This document shows positions 26,764 to 38,125 of a stretch of DNA of 64,000 nucleotides, piece by piece (the stretch's first letter is position 1; each line of letters begins with the position of its first letter). A model generated the notes under the pieces. That model saw only the letters and a list, made by a program, of their open reading frames with translations. It made no database searches and was not told where the DNA came from. Source of the stretch: Enterococcus silesiacus (GTDB lineage: Bacteria; Bacillota; Bacilli; Lactobacillales; Enterococcaceae); assembly GCA_001465115.1 (NCBI GenBank), contig CP013614.1:2790001-2854000 (forward strand), read 5' to 3'. The position numbers and the translations under genes are program-made.

Positions 26764-26808
26764 AAAAGGTATACTGAAAGAGTTCGTTTTCTTGTATCCA
26801 CACCTTTT

Positions 26809-26846
26809 GAACTGTTCATAAAAATTCTTTCATGAACAGTTCTTTT
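26809..26846 (+). terminator. Terminator between the DeoR gene and the GH1 gene
   Basis: GAACTGTTCAT and ATGAACAGTTC are perfect 11-base arms followed by TTTT. It separates the regulator from the catabolic genes, so readthrough or a second promoter must drive them. Confidence 0.75.
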
Positions 26847-26918
26847 GATTGTATTGAATTTACCCAAGTAATCACTTATTCTAAAGCCAAAGAAAACGCT
26901 TCACAAAAAAACTATTGA

Positions 26919-28322
<1,404 letters not shown>

Positions 28323-28337
28323 GGAAAGGAGAAAAAA

Positions 28338-29684
28338 ATGAATAAAGTATTTACATTTTTGGAAACGAAACTAATGCCGCCTTTGAATAAAGTTGCAAAC
28401 TTGCGCTTTATTCGAGCGATCATGCAAGCTGGGATCATTACGGTGCCGTTTACGATCGTCGGATCGATTTTTCTGATCATCAATAATTTGCCGCAAATCA
28501 TTCCGCCGCTAGCACCGTTTTTTGAGAATACGATTTTGAAATTCGCACCGATTTATAGTGTGGCTACCACCATGTCGATCGGCTCGATTGCGATTTTTTA
28601 CTGTTTGGCGACTGCTTATTATTTGACGGATATTTATCGGAAAGAAGAAAGTGACGGACTGAGTAGTTTTGTTGGAGCAATTTTAGGATTGTTTGCCTTT
28701 TTAATGACGATTGTACAAACAGATATCGTCAATGGCGGTGCTCAGCTGATACAATCGGAAAGTGAAACATCGATTGTTTATAATGGGGTCGCACTTGGCG
28801 GTTGGGTCACTCGTTTTAGTGGCGTTGGGATTTTTATTGGGATCATCACAGCCGTTATTTCTACTCAGATTTATCGTTGGTGTGTGAAAAAAAATATTAC
28901 GATTCGGATGCCAGAAGGCGTTCCTGATGGTGTAAGTAAAGCTTTTGCTTCATTGATTCCTGCTATTTTTATTGCGTTTGTGATGTTATTTATCAATACG
29001 ATTTTAGCTGTGTTCCATACTGATTTACATGGATTGTTATCAAAACCATTTGAGTTTGTTAAAGATTTGACCGGTTCTTGGTTGGGAATTATTGTAATTA
29101 TGTTATTGATCCATCTACTTTGGGCCGTTGGAGTTCATGGAACGGCTGTGATCAAGAATAGTTTTATCAACCCGATTTTATTGGTGGCATTAACAGAGAA
29201 TATTGATGGCGGATCAAATATTTTCGCTGGAGATTTTGTGAATATGTATATCTTTATCGGTGGTGCTGGTAGTACGCTTGGATTGGTTTTGTTGATGATT
29301 TTCGCAGCAAAATCCGATCAGTTAAAAGTACTGGGTAAAGCGGCAGTGCTGCCAGGCTTGTTTAATATCAATGAGCCGGTGATTTTCGGGGCACCGATCG
29401 TTTATAATCCTTATTTGATCATCCCGTTTATTGTGACGCCTTTGATCAATGTCACGATTGCTTATTTTGCTTCTTCTCTTGGATTGGTGAATAAAGTAAT
29501 TACTGGGATTCCTTGGATTTCGCCTGTGGGAATCGGGGCGTTTCTGGGAACTGGCGGTGATTTTAGAGCGGTGCTGATTGCTTTTATTAACTTAGCTGTT
29601 TCGATTGTTTGTTATTATCCATTTTTCAAAATGTATGATGGAAAATTGTATGGGGAACAGATGGCGGCTTTGGAGAAGGATTAA
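28338..29684 (+). CDS. PTS system EIIC component, cellobiose/beta-glucoside family
   Basis: A 448-residue membrane subunit with about ten hydrophobic segments. INEPVIFGAPIVYNPYLI is the lactose/cellobiose EIIC signature around the substrate-binding Glu, and GVHGTAVIKNSFINPIL marks the other conserved loop. An AAGGAGAAAAA site precedes the ATG, 15 bp after the GH1 gene. No EIIA or EIIB gene is next to it, so it must borrow those subunits from another locus. Confidence 0.88.
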   Translation: MNKVFTFLETKLMPPLNKVANLRFIRAIMQAGIITVPFTIVGSIFLIINNLPQIIPPLAPFFENTILKFAPIYSVATTMSIGSIAIFYCLATAYYLTDIYRKEESDGLSSFVGAILGLFAFLMTIVQTDIVNGGAQLIQSESETSIVYNGVALGGWVTRFSGVGIFIGIITAVISTQIYRWCVKKNITIRMPEGVPDGVSKAFASLIPAIFIAFVMLFINTILAVFHTDLHGLLSKPFEFVKDLTGSWLGIIVIMLLIHLLWAVGVHGTAVIKNSFINPILLVALTENIDGGSNIFAGDFVNMYIFIGGAGSTLGLVLLMIFAAKSDQLKVLGKAAVLPGLFNINEPVIFGAPIVYNPYLIIPFIVTPLINVTIAYFASSLGLVNKVITGIPWISPVGIGAFLGTGGDFRAVLIAFINLAVSIVCYYPFFKMYDGKLYGEQMAALEKD

Positions 29685-29840
29685 TTGGAATTGAATGTAG
29701 ATAAAGTTGTATAATCTGTAACCATAAAAACTGCCGTAAAAATCAACGTATCGCTTAACAAGTGTACATTAGTAAATGAAAAATCAAACGCACTGTATAA
29801 CAACATTGCGATATAAAACGAATTTGATATTTTACGCAAT

Positions 29841-29906
29841 AAAAGCCGACAAACATCATTCTTCTGCATTTTTACATACAGAAAAATAATGTCTGTCGAC
29901 TTTTAT
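29841..29906. terminator. Long bidirectional terminator between EIIC and prs
   Basis: A long imperfect hairpin, AAAAGCCGACAAACAT paired with ATGTCTGTCGACTTTT plus inner pairing of TTCTG and CAGAA. It lies 9 bp beyond the prs stop on the minus strand and ends both convergent operons. A 62-codon frame at 29681-29869 overlaps it and is not considered real. Confidence 0.75.
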
Positions 29907-29915
29907 TGATTAATG

Positions 29916-30887
29916 TTAACGGCGTTTTGTTTCAAACAACGGACTAACTGGTTTGTTTTCATGGATACGTTTAATGGCATCACCAATTAATTCACCAACA
30001 CTGATTTCATCGATTTTGTCGATTTTACGATCATCAGAAAGATAGATAGAATCTGTTACAACTAAACGTTTGATAGCAGAATCTTCAATACGTTGTAAAG
30101 CAGGTCCTGATAAAACTGGGTGTGTACATGAAGCATACACTTCTTTTGCGCCAGCTTCTTGTAACGCATTGGCAGCGAGTGAAATTGTCCCAGCTGTGTC
30201 GATCATGTCATCGATCAAGACACAAATTTTGCCTTCTACATGTCCAATAATGTTCATTACTTCAGCGACATTCGCTTTTGGACGGCGTTTGTCGATGATT
30301 GCGATCGGTGATTTCAAGTATTCCGCAAGTTTACGGGCACGTGTCACACCACCATGGTCAGGAGATACAACCACAACATCATCGCCTTGAATGCCGTGTT
30401 CCATGAAGTAATCTGCGATCAATGGAGCGCCCATCAAGTGATCCACTGGAATATCGAAGAATCCTTGAATTTGAACGGCATGTAAATCTAATGTCAACAT
30501 TCTAGTTGCTCCTGCTTTTTCAAGCATATTTGCTACAAGTTTCGCTGTGATCGGTTCACGGGCACGTGCTTTACGATCTTGACGTGCATAACCATAATAA
30601 GGCATTACAACGTTGATTGTTTTTGCACTAGCACGTTTTAACGCATCGATCATGATCAACAATTCCATTAAATTATCGTTAACTGGACTACTTGTTGATT
30701 GGATGATATAAACGTGAGAGCCACGAATACTTTCTTCAATATTTACTTGAATTTCACCATCACTGAATTGAGTGACAGAAGATTTTCCTAATTCGACACC
30801 GACAGCTGCAGCGATTTTTTCCGCTAATGGACGATTCGAGTTAAGAGAAAAGATTTTCAATCTAGGATCAAAATAATGTTTTGACAT
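29916..30887 (-). CDS. prs: Ribose-phosphate pyrophosphokinase
   Basis: Makes PRPP from ribose-5-phosphate and ATP for nucleotide, His and Trp synthesis. The 323-residue protein has [13 protein letters not shown], the catalytic-loop region [37 protein letters not shown], and the PRPP loop [13 protein letters not shown]. The ATG at 30887 follows a GGAGG site; the longer frame opens with a GTG inside that site. In related enterococci prs follows glmU directly; here about 7.7 kb of other DNA lies between them. Confidence 0.96.
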   Translation of the reverse strand: MSKHYFDPRLKIFSLNSNRPLAEKIAAAVGVELGKSSVTQFSDGEIQVNIEESIRGSHVYIIQSTSSPVNDNLMELLIMIDALKRASAKTINVVMPYYGYARQDRKARAREPITAKLVANMLEKAGATRMLTLDLHAVQIQGFFDIPVDHLMGAPLIADYFMEHGIQGDDVVVVSPDHGGVTRARKLAEYLKSPIAIIDKRRPKANVAEVMNIIGHVEGKICVLIDDMIDTAGTISLAANALQEAGAKEVYASCTHPVLSGPALQRIEDSAIKRLVVTDSIYLSDDRKIDKIDEISVGELIGDAIKRIHENKPVSPLFETKRR

Positions 30888-31230
30888 GAGGACCTCCACT
30901 TTCTTTTACTGAACAATAGTTTCCTTATAAATAGTAGTCACTTTTTCAAAATAAATCAAGTGATTTTGAGGCATTCCTCTAAATTAATACGATTTTCTAA
31001 TAAAAATAGACCAGAAACGATCGAAAAAAATAGTTTATAAACTATTTTTTCTTTTTAATTGTTGACATACTGTTGGCACACCGAAATGTTAAAGTTAAAC
31101 TATCTAACCTGCTGAGCTAATTTCTTGGGAAAAAGAGCACTGCGTGTAACTATAAATGTCACATTCAAATTTCCTTATTATCTGCCAGAACTAACTAGCT
31201 CATTCAGGTTTTAAATTAAGGAGTGTTCAA
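30888..31230. other. Intergenic region between prs and the S51 peptidase
   Basis: No gene is seen. A perfect 26-bp AT palindrome lies at about 31025-31050 (AAAAAATAGTTT and its complement around TA) followed by CTTTTT, likely a terminator or cruciform. A good -35 (TTGACA, 31062-31067) follows, but the -10 is weak. This may promote the S51 peptidase gene with a leader of about 140 bases. Confidence 0.45.
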
Positions 31231-31842
31231 ATGAAAAAAATATTTTTAGCTTCATCTTTTAAGGATGTTTCAGAACAATTTCAATCATTTATGAAAAAAG
31301 ACCTAAAAGGAAAAACTGTTACATTTATTCCAACAGCTAGTCTACCAGAAAAACAAACTTTCTTTGTTGAAGCTGCGATAAAAAGCTTTGCAACATTGGG
31401 TATGGTGATCGATGAACTAGAGATCTCTCAAGCAACACCCACCGAAATAAGACAAAAACTTGAATCCAACGATGTCATTTATGTGACAGGCGGAAATACT
31501 TTTTTTCTATTACAAGAATTAAAGAAATCTGGCGCTGATATATTGATCCAACAACAAGTAGCCGACGGGAAAATTTATATCGGCGAATCAGCTGGAGCCG
31601 TAGTTGCCTCACCTAATATTGAATATATCAAAGCCATGGATGATGTCAAAAAGGCACCAGAACTTGAGTCTTTCCAATCGCTAAATTTAGTTGATATTTC
31701 ACCAGTACCCCATTATGCCAGCTTTCCCTTCAAAGAAGTAGTGGAGAACATCATTACAAACTACGATACTGATTTAAAGCTGATTCCAATCTCAAATAAA
31801 CAAGCAATCTTAATCGATGGTGACAATATAATACGAGAATAA
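31231..31842 (+). CDS. Peptidase S51 (dipeptidase E-like) family protein
   Basis: A 203-residue class I glutamine-amidotransferase-fold protein of the S51 family. The nucleophile elbow is GESAGAVV with Ser120, and IYVTGGNTFFLLQEL is the upstream signature. HYASFPF provides the likely catalytic His region. Peptidase E cleaves Asp-X dipeptides, but many Firmicute homologues are uncharacterised. An AAGGAG site precedes the ATG. It has its own downstream hairpin and lies in the accessory DNA that separates prs from glmU. Confidence 0.82.
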   Translation: MKKIFLASSFKDVSEQFQSFMKKDLKGKTVTFIPTASLPEKQTFFVEAAIKSFATLGMVIDELEISQATPTEIRQKLESNDVIYVTGGNTFFLLQELKKSGADILIQQQVADGKIYIGESAGAVVASPNIEYIKAMDDVKKAPELESFQSLNLVDISPVPHYASFPFKEVVENIITNYDTDLKLIPISNKQAILIDGDNIIRE

Positions 31843-31894
31843 ATTTAAAAAAAGAGTCAAGAAAAAATCAGGAGCTTCAAAACTTGATCAACCT

Positions 31895-32060
31895 ACCTCC
31901 AAAAATTAGACTCAAAATCTAACTTTTGGAGGTCTTTTTATATGACAAAATATAGTTTTAAATTAATAAATGGATTTTTTTAACATTATAATATAAAATC
32001 CCTACATTTCATGGTGACAAAACAAATGATATAGATTACCATTTAGGTGATACACCAAAA
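31895..32060 (+). pseudogene. Terminator-like hairpin and possible insertion-sequence remnant
   Basis: ACCTCCAAAAATTAGA and TCTAACTTTTGGAGGT form a near-perfect 16-base hairpin followed by CTTTTT, which can end the S51 gene. The right arm is immediately followed by a 13-codon frame beginning ATGACAAAATATAGTTTT, which encodes MTKYSFKL and then a stop. This resembles the first residues of IS3/IS150-type OrfA (MTKYS...). A second short frame encoding FHGDKTNDIDYHLGD follows. I read this as decayed mobile-element debris, with low confidence. Confidence 0.35.
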
Positions 32061-32090
32061 TGAAAGCGGATTAAAATAGGAGGTTTTTAA

Positions 32091-35000
32091 GTGAAGAAGT
32101 CATTGTTACGCAAAAGGTGGTTTAGTTTACAACTATTGGTTGCTATTATTTTCTGTGCTAGTGGGACGACAACTGCCCTAGCAATTGAGAATCAATCAAA
32201 TCCTGAAACTACGCAAAAGAGTATCACAAAAAAGGCCCAGAAATTAACGATTTTAGGGACATCCGACGTCCACGGCCAGCTATGGGACTGGTCTTATGAA
32301 GATGATAAACAAACACCTGTCGGGCTTTCTCAAGTCAGTACTGTTGTACAAAACATCCGTTCAGAAAATCCGAATGGAACCATTCTGATCGATAATGGAG
32401 ATATGAACCAAGGAACAATCTTGACAGATGATCTTTATAACAAAACACCTTTGATCGGTCGACCGAATCCTATGATCAAAGCTATGAATTACATGAAATA
32501 TGATGCAATGGTGTTGGGGAACCATGAATTCAATTTTGGCTTAGATTTAATCAAAAAACTGGATAATGAAGCTGCGTTTCCGATCTTATCAGCCAACACT
32601 TATGTCAAAGAGTCCAAAAGTCGCTTTGTTGGCGGAACGACTAAAAAAGATATTGATTTAGACGGCGATGGCAGCAAAGATTTAACTGTCGGTATCATCG
32701 GTCTGACAACACCGCAAATTCCTTTATGGGATGGGGCTAAAGTAGACAGCTTATATTTCAATCCCTTGAAAGAAGAAGCAGAAAAAGCTGTTGCTGAGCT
32801 AAAAGACGATACGGATATCATCGTCGCGTCGATCCACGCTGGTCGTCAAAATTCTGACCCTGCTGCAAGTGCCGATCAAGTCATCAATTATGTCCCAGGT
32901 ATCGACGCCTACATTTTAGGGCATGATCACCGGTCTTTCGCAGAACAAATCCAAGGGCCAAACGGACTTGTTCCAGTAGCAGGACCTAAAGATACTGGAA
33001 CAGAGATGGTCAAAATCGAGCTTGATATTGAAAAAGCAGGAGACAAATGGCAAGTCAAAAACAGTGATGCTGCTATTGTAAGCACCAAAACGGTACCAGC
33101 AGATGAGGCATTAAAAGCTGAAACGAAAGAATACCATGACAAAACAAGAGAATTTATCTCTGAAAAAATCGGAACAGCAACTGGAAACTTTTTACCCGCT
33201 GAAGAAGTGAAAGGAATCCCAGAAGCTCAACTTCGTCCGACTGCGATGATTTCTCTGATCAACAATGTCCAACGAAAAGCAACAGGCGCTCAACTAGCCG
33301 CTTCTGCGCTCTTTAAAGCGGACAGTAAGTTGAATGCAGGAGATATCTCATACTCAAACATCTTTGATATTTATAAATACCCTAACACACTAGTCAGTGT
33401 CAATATAACTGGGGAAAACCTACTGAAATACATGGAAAATCAGGCGGATTACTACAATACACCTAGCCCAGATGATTTAACAATCAGCTTTAATGAAAAA
33501 ATTCGTGTGTATAACTATGACATTTTTTCAGGAATTTCTTATAAGATCGATATTTCTAAACCACATGGTGAGCGGATTATCAATCCAACGATTGACGGCA
33601 AACCAGTCGATCTTACAGCAAACTATACCATTGCTATGAATAATTACCGTTATGAAGGTTTACTAACACAGGGAATCGTTACGGGGGAACCAATCAAATC
33701 AACTGATCCAGAAACACTGCGCGGATTGATCGCAGATTATATTCGTGAAAAACAAACTCTTGACCCCACAGTTGAAATTGAGAATAACTGGGAAGTAATT
33801 GGCTATCATTTTAATAAAAACTGGCGTGATTTGGCTGTTAAATTAGTCAATGACGGAACATTGCAGACAGAGCCTGCTGCAGATGGCCGAACACCAAATG
33901 TCAAACCGATCACCAAACAAGAGGTGATCAATGCAGGTTTTTCGCCCGAATCATTCACCATCATGCATACTAATGATGTGCATGGACGTTTAGAAGGCAA
34001 TGGGAAAGATGTTTTAGGAATGGCTCGTTTGAAAACCTATAAAGAATTGGTTCAACCAGATCTTTTGATTGACGCAGGCGATGTCTTCCAAGGTCTGCCG
34101 ATTTCTAATTTCTCTAAAGGAATGGATATGGCAGACGTAATGAATGAAGTGGGCTACGATGCTATAGCCGTCGGTAACCATGAATTTGACTTTGGTTTTG
34201 AAACAGCCATGGAATACAAGAACAGACTGAATTTCCCAATCTTATCCAACAACACATTTAAAAATGGGGAATTGGTCTTTGAACCTTACACAATCGTTGA
34301 TAAAAATGGAAAAAAATACGCTATTATCGGCGTAACAACACCTGAAACAGCAACTAAAACTCACCCAAACAATGTAAAAGATGTAACGTTTGCCGATCCA
34401 ATCGCTGAAACGAAAAAGGCGATCAATAAAATCAAAAATTCAGGAGAAGCAGTTACTGCCTATGTTGTTACGGGACATTTAGGAATCGATGAAACCACCC
34501 CTCATGAATGGCGTGGCGATACGTTGGCTGAAACACTAAGTAAAGAATTTTCCGATTTGAATATTACTGTTTTGGATGGTCATTCACATACAGCCGTGGA
34601 TGGCGGGAAAAAATTTGGCAACGTGATGTACACACAAACTGGAAATTATCTAAACAACGTCGGTTTAGTTGATGTTGATTTGACAGATCTCAACATCAAA
34701 ACGGCTTCATTAACACCCGCAGACACATTAGCAGATCTAGAAGAAAATCCTGCTGTTAAAGCGTTAGTTGATCAAGCTAAAAAGAACTTTGAAGCCTGGG
34801 GCTCAGAAGTTGTGATTGAAAATAATCCTTATCAATTTAACGGTGAGCGCGACAATATTCGAACCAGAGAAACGAATTTGGGCAATCTGATTGGCGATGC
34901 AATGTTAACTTACGGACAGCATGGCTTCAAAAACAAAACCGATTTCGCGGTCACAAATGGTGGCGGTATCCGAGCAAATATTGAACCTGGCAAAGTGACG

Positions 35001-35789
35001 TTAGGTGATATCATTGCTGTAATGCCATTTGGCAACAGCATCTCTCAAATCAGCGTTACAGGTGCCGAAGTCAAAGATATGTTTGAGCTATCCCTTCGTT
35101 CAATGGCTCAAAAAGACGAAACTGGCAAAGTCATATTAGATGACTACAATCAACCAAAACTTGGGGCAAATGGCGGTTTCCTTCATGTCTCTAGCACGAT
35201 TCGTGTACATTATGATTCAACTAAAAAAGGTTCTTTACTGCCAGCAGACGAAGGCAATGGAACAGATAAAACCATTGTTGGAGAACGAGTATTGCAAATT
35301 GAAGTCCAAGACCACACGACTGGAAAATTTGCCCCAATTGATGAAAAAGCAACATATTATATGGCTACGAATGACTTCTTAGCAGCTGGCGGCGATGGTT
35401 ACGATATGCTAGGCGGCGAACGTGAAGAAGGCCCTTCTTTAGATACCGTCTTGATCGATCATCTAAAACAAGGAACAAACCTTCGTCTATACAATGCCGC
35501 AATAAATATCGATCTCGCACAATACAAAGAAGCCTTTCCAGGCGAACGAATCATCTCCATTTCAGAAGCTGAATTTAATAAGAAAAACAAACCCGAACCT
35601 GTACCAAATCCAGATCCAAAAAATCCAACGAAACCAGATGAGATAAAAGTAGCCAAACCTGTTGGAAAAACAGCAGATTATCCGAAAATGGGTGAAACAA
35701 TTGTCGCTTATAGTGGTTTAGGTTTACTTATCATTGGTCTTTCTGGTTATGGTTTTTATGAATATAATCGGAAACGGAACATTGGATAG
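32091..35789 (+). CDS. Two-domain cell-surface nucleotidase/phosphodiesterase (YfkN-like)
   Basis: A 1232-residue exported protein with two tandem 5'-nucleotidase units. Signal peptide at 1 to about 33. First metallophosphatase: GTSDVHGQLWDW, GNHEFNFGLD, GHDHRS. Its C-terminal nucleotidase domain follows. Second metallophosphatase: MHTNDVHGRLEG, GNHEFDFGFE, GHSHTAVDG. Its C-terminal domain contains NGGGIRANIEPG and the F-x2-G-D-x-Y motif region AAGGDGYDML. Relatives such as B. subtilis YfkN hydrolyse 2',3'-cyclic nucleotides and nucleoside monophosphates outside the cell. The end has YPKMGE, a hydrophobic helix and NRKRNIG, like a sortase signal but with Met for Thr. GTG start after AGGAGG. 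Confidence 0.88.
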   Translation: MKKSLLRKRWFSLQLLVAIIFCASGTTTALAIENQSNPETTQKSITKKAQKLTILGTSDVHGQLWDWSYEDDKQTPVGLSQVSTVVQNIRSENPNGTILIDNGDMNQGTILTDDLYNKTPLIGRPNPMIKAMNYMKYDAMVLGNHEFNFGLDLIKKLDNEAAFPILSANTYVKESKSRFVGGTTKKDIDLDGDGSKDLTVGIIGLTTPQIPLWDGAKVDSLYFNPLKEEAEKAVAELKDDTDIIVASIHAGRQNSDPAASADQVINYVPGIDAYILGHDHRSFAEQIQGPNGLVPVAGPKDTGTEMVKIELDIEKAGDKWQVKNSDAAIVSTKTVPADEALKAETKEYHDKTREFISEKIGTATGNFLPAEEVKGIPEAQLRPTAMISLINNVQRKATGAQLAASALFKADSKLNAGDISYSNIFDIYKYPNTLVSVNITGENLLKYMENQADYYNTPSPDDLTISFNEKIRVYNYDIFSGISYKIDISKPHGERIINPTIDGKPVDLTANYTIAMNNYRYEGLLTQGIVTGEPIKSTDPETLRGLIADYIREKQTLDPTVEIENNWEVIGYHFNKNWRDLAVKLVNDGTLQTEPAADGRTPNVKPITKQEVINAGFSPESFTIMHTNDVHGRLEGNGKDVLGMARLKTYKELVQPDLLIDAGDVFQGLPISNFSKGMDMADVMNEVGYDAIAVGNHEFDFGFETAMEYKNRLNFPILSNNTFKNGELVFEPYTIVDKNGKKYAIIGVTTPETATKTHPNNVKDVTFADPIAETKKAINKIKNSGEAVTAYVVTGHLGIDETTPHEWRGDTLAETLSKEFSDLNITVLDGHSHTAVDGGKKFGNVMYTQTGNYLNNVGLVDVDLTDLNIKTASLTPADTLADLEENPAVKALVDQAKKNFEAWGSEVVIENNPYQFNGERDNIRTRETNLGNLIGDAMLTYGQHGFKNKTDFAVTNGGGIRANIEPGKVTLGDIIAVMPFGNSISQISVTGAEVKDMFELSLRSMAQKDETGKVILDDYNQPKLGANGGFLHVSSTIRVHYDSTKKGSLLPADEGNGTDKTIVGERVLQIEVQDHTTGKFAPIDEKATYYMATNDFLAAGGDGYDMLGGEREEGPSLDTVLIDHLKQGTNLRLYNAAINIDLAQYKEAFPGERIISISEAEFNKKNKPEPVPNPDPKNPTKPDEIKVAKPVGKTADYPKMGETIVAYSGLGLLIIGLSGYGFYEYNRKRNIG

Positions 35790-35792
35790 CTA

Positions 35793-35826
35793 AAAAGATG
35801 GTTGCCAAATATTGGTGACCATCTTT
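35793..35826 (+). terminator. Terminator after the nucleotidase gene
   Basis: AAAGATGGT and ACCATCTTT arms with inner CCA/TGG pairing, 4 bp beyond the nucleotidase stop, followed by CTGTTTTT. A very similar hairpin follows the second DUF1433 gene at 38584-38625. Confidence 0.75.
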
Positions 35827-35876
35827 CTGTTTTTATGAAGTAAATTTTCAAATCTTAATTATTTTTGACTACTTTA

Positions 35877-36290
35877 CTATGTAACAGCTTCGCACATACC
35901 ACTTGCTTCAATGACACTATTTCTCATCACTGATACCTCATGAGAAAACGCATTGCCAGCTTGTCCTTTTACCATATCTGGAGCATTTTGAACAAAGGTT
36001 TCAACACTACTTCCTAGATCAAATTGCTCTGTCTTTATTATATTTTGCATTTGAGCAGCTTCTTCTTTTAAAGGATTAAATACACTGACACATTTCGCTT
36101 GTAGTGCTATTTTTTGTACCCTTTTTTTCTCTAATTTTTGGTATTGTTCTAGTTGAATTTTATATAGCGTAACTGTAGCTGAATTTGGTTCCTTTAAGTT
36201 TGATTCAAACGTAATTTTTTGCTGTAAACTTGAAATAACGTCACTATATGATTCTCCACCAACAGTCAAATCCATCCCTAATAAATTCAT
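35877..36290 (-). CDS. Small helical partner of the lipase effector
   Basis: A 137-residue protein. I do not recognise a named family with certainty. It is mostly helical, with a Gln/Leu/Lys-rich stretch (TLYKIQLEQYQKLEKKRVQK) and no signal peptide, and ends in a Cys-containing tail. The start at 36290 follows a GGGAG site, 16 bp after the lipase stop; the longer frame from 36377 would overlap the lipase gene. Small helical proteins beside type VII effectors often bind the effector's helical domain and help its export, as I recall for TlaA proteins with S. aureus TslA. That role is inferred here from position and fold. Confidence 0.55.
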   Translation of the reverse strand: MNLLGMDLTVGGESYSDVISSLQQKITFESNLKEPNSATVTLYKIQLEQYQKLEKKRVQKIALQAKCVSVFNPLKEEAAQMQNIIKTEQFDLGSSVETFVQNAPDMVKGQAGNAFSHEVSVMRNSVIEASGMCEAVT

Positions 36291-36306
36291 TTTTTTCTCC
36301 CTTTCA

Positions 36307-37443
36307 TTAAAACGACGTTGCGATTTGTTCATCTGCAGCTTCTGCTTTAACAGCTGCCATGCGTAAACTATGGGCAAATTCGCCTAGATTATCTCCAATC
36401 GTTACCATCTTGTCCTTTAACTCTTTGACTACCTCTGGATTATGAGCATAGTATTGCTCCCCTTTAGAGTATGGTGCGACCGACTTCAAAATATCTTGAA
36501 TTTCATGATCTTCTAATTCAGAATAAGCTCCACCACTAGCTTCACTGCGGATATGTTTTTGTAAAGCCATCACTTCTTCTCCTTCATCCCACTCATATTG
36601 TTCAATTGTTTTTTTTATACCTAATGCCGTACTTTTCATAGCATCATATTGTGCAGCGGTTGCCCGAAGCAATGCTGGAGCAAATAAACGCATGATACTT
36701 CCATCACCATTAAACATGTTCATGAAAGTATCAGTAGGGTGTCCGCCCAATGTTAATAAACTCATGATAAACGTTTCTAACTCTTTATTACTTTTCGTGA
36801 GAACTCTCTTTCCAACTAAAGGCATGCCAAATTGATCAAAATTTCCAACGCTATCATTCATATGAGTGTAATTTGTAATTTTATCTGTGGCATGTCCAGC
36901 ATCAACCCATTTTTTTGCTTTTTCACTCAGTAATCGATAAATATTTGGAGCAGAAAAGACTGTAGCGTACTCTCCAAATTCAGCAGCAACATAGGAAGCT
37001 AAACCAGCACCTAAACTATGTCCTGTGTAATCAAATGTTGCATTTTTGAAGCGCGGATCATTTTTTACTTGTTCAGCAAAAGCTAATGCTGTATCGAATT
37101 GACTATTGACTTCAACCGGAACACGTATAGTCGTCCCAGGAACATGCACATTTTGGTATTTATCTTTTTGACCCATGGTGACTTGTTGGACATCAGCACT
37201 TAGGTCACCATCCATATCAGCCAGATTGGTTCCTTTATAAGAAATCGTGATATTGGAAAGATCGGGTTTGCCGTTAACGATAGGCGCAACAGCGATCCCT
37301 TCTGCTCCATTTTTATCAGGATTATTTAAAACCTCTACCACTTCATATTGTCTATTATCTGATCCCTTAATTTTTGTACCTATGGGGTAGTTTTGATAAG
37401 TTTCTGAAGCTATAACTAAAAAATCTTTATCAGTCTTAGGCAT
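36307..37443 (-). CDS. Lipase-domain effector, TslA-like (putative type VII-secreted toxin)
   Basis: A 378-residue protein with an N-terminal alpha/beta-hydrolase and a C-terminal helical region. The nucleophile elbow is GHSLGAG with Ser143, in the lipase-3/Mbeg1-like context ATFDYTGHSLGAGLASYVAA. Asp197 (HMNDSVGN) and His235 (LGGHPTD) are candidate triad partners, and ISYKGTN is the oxyanion strand. From about residue 245 the protein is helical and Ala/Glu/Lys-rich. It has no signal peptide, as expected for a type VII substrate with reverse domain order, like S. aureus TslA. Two DUF1433-type genes are divergent, and a small partner follows. No ESX machinery is in the window, so the secretion route is inference. 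Confidence 0.65.
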   Translation of the reverse strand: MPKTDKDFLVIASETYQNYPIGTKIKGSDNRQYEVVEVLNNPDKNGAEGIAVAPIVNGKPDLSNITISYKGTNLADMDGDLSADVQQVTMGQKDKYQNVHVPGTTIRVPVEVNSQFDTALAFAEQVKNDPRFKNATFDYTGHSLGAGLASYVAAEFGEYATVFSAPNIYRLLSEKAKKWVDAGHATDKITNYTHMNDSVGNFDQFGMPLVGKRVLTKSNKELETFIMSLLTLGGHPTDTFMNMFNGDGSIMRLFAPALLRATAAQYDAMKSTALGIKKTIEQYEWDEGEEVMALQKHIRSEASGGAYSELEDHEIQDILKSVAPYSKGEQYYAHNPEVVKELKDKMVTIGDNLGEFAHSLRMAAVKAEAADEQIATSF

Positions 37444-37507
37444 TAATAATAGTTATCCTTTATGTTATACTTGTATTTAATTATGACATAAAAAGGACAC
37501 ATTGACT

Positions 37508-37951
37508 ATGAAAACTAGGTATAAATTTTTAATTGGGATAGGAATAATAATAATTGGGGTGATGGGATTGAATTACTACAGCTATAAAGACTATATGGAA
37601 AAACAAAAGGTGCGCATCGAATTGTTTTTTAATTACAATTATAATATCGATTCTCTTACCTTTACTAAAACTAAAAAAAATCCTATGGGAACATTAGTCT
37701 TTTATGGTTACTTTAATAATCATAAAGATAATAATTTTACTGCATCAATAATGCCTTATCAAAAAGAGTTTGAAGGGAACATTGCCATTAATGGCGTATT
37801 TGATAACGAAAATGCGAAATTTGATAATGGAAAAACATATTCTGTTTCTGAAATAGAAAAGATCCAACGTAAGGAACGCCGAGAAAATCAATTAACTGAC
37901 TCTAGTTCTTGGTTCTCCGATTCAACTGGTTTATCAAAGTACACTGAATGA
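37508..37951 (+). CDS. DUF1433-type membrane-anchored protein 1 (putative lipase immunity)
   Basis: A 147-residue protein: N-terminal membrane anchor (FLIGIGIIIIGVMGLNYYS) and an extracellular domain with YNYNIDSLTFTKTKKNPMG and GTLVFYGYFNN, the pattern of DUF1433. The tail is Ser-rich. In S. aureus, DUF1433 lipoproteins act as immunity to the secreted lipase TslA. This protein has no lipobox Cys, so it would be held by an uncleaved helix. The ATG at 37508 follows AAAGGA; the TTG at 37502 is less likely. It is divergent from the lipase gene with only about 65 bp between starts and has a TGTTATACT extended -10 there. Confidence 0.68.
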   Translation: MKTRYKFLIGIGIIIIGVMGLNYYSYKDYMEKQKVRIELFFNYNYNIDSLTFTKTKKNPMGTLVFYGYFNNHKDNNFTASIMPYQKEFEGNIAINGVFDNENAKFDNGKTYSVSEIEKIQRKERRENQLTDSSSWFSDSTGLSKYTE

Positions 37952-37978
37952 ATTTTAACAACTCATTTTTTTTTAGAA

Positions 37979-38026
37979 CAGCAGATTATCCAGTTTCAAC
38001 TTCAGTTCAAACTGGATAATCTGCTG
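37979..38026. repeat. Perfect 18-bp inverted repeat between the DUF1433 genes
   Basis: Arms at 37979-37996 and 38009-38026 (CAGCAGATTATCCAGTTT and its complement) with a 12-base loop. It sits after the first immunity-like gene. There is no T run beyond it on the plus strand, so it may end, stabilise or process the transcript. Confidence 0.6.
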
Positions 38027-38125
38027 AAGCTATAATGAAATAGCCTTTATCAATTTTGCTCATGATAATGGCTCTCTTTTTGTTATGCTTATGAATAATT
38101 CTGATACAAAAAGGACACATTGACT

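Noticed and set aside
26889-26904. cre-like sequence AGAAAACGCTTCACA before the GH1 gene
   Set aside because: It lacks the T of the first TG and the conserved C near the end of the consensus, so I did not annotate it.
29681-29869. 62-codon minus-strand frame between EIIC and prs
   Set aside because: It overlaps the long bidirectional terminator and has no ribosome binding site.
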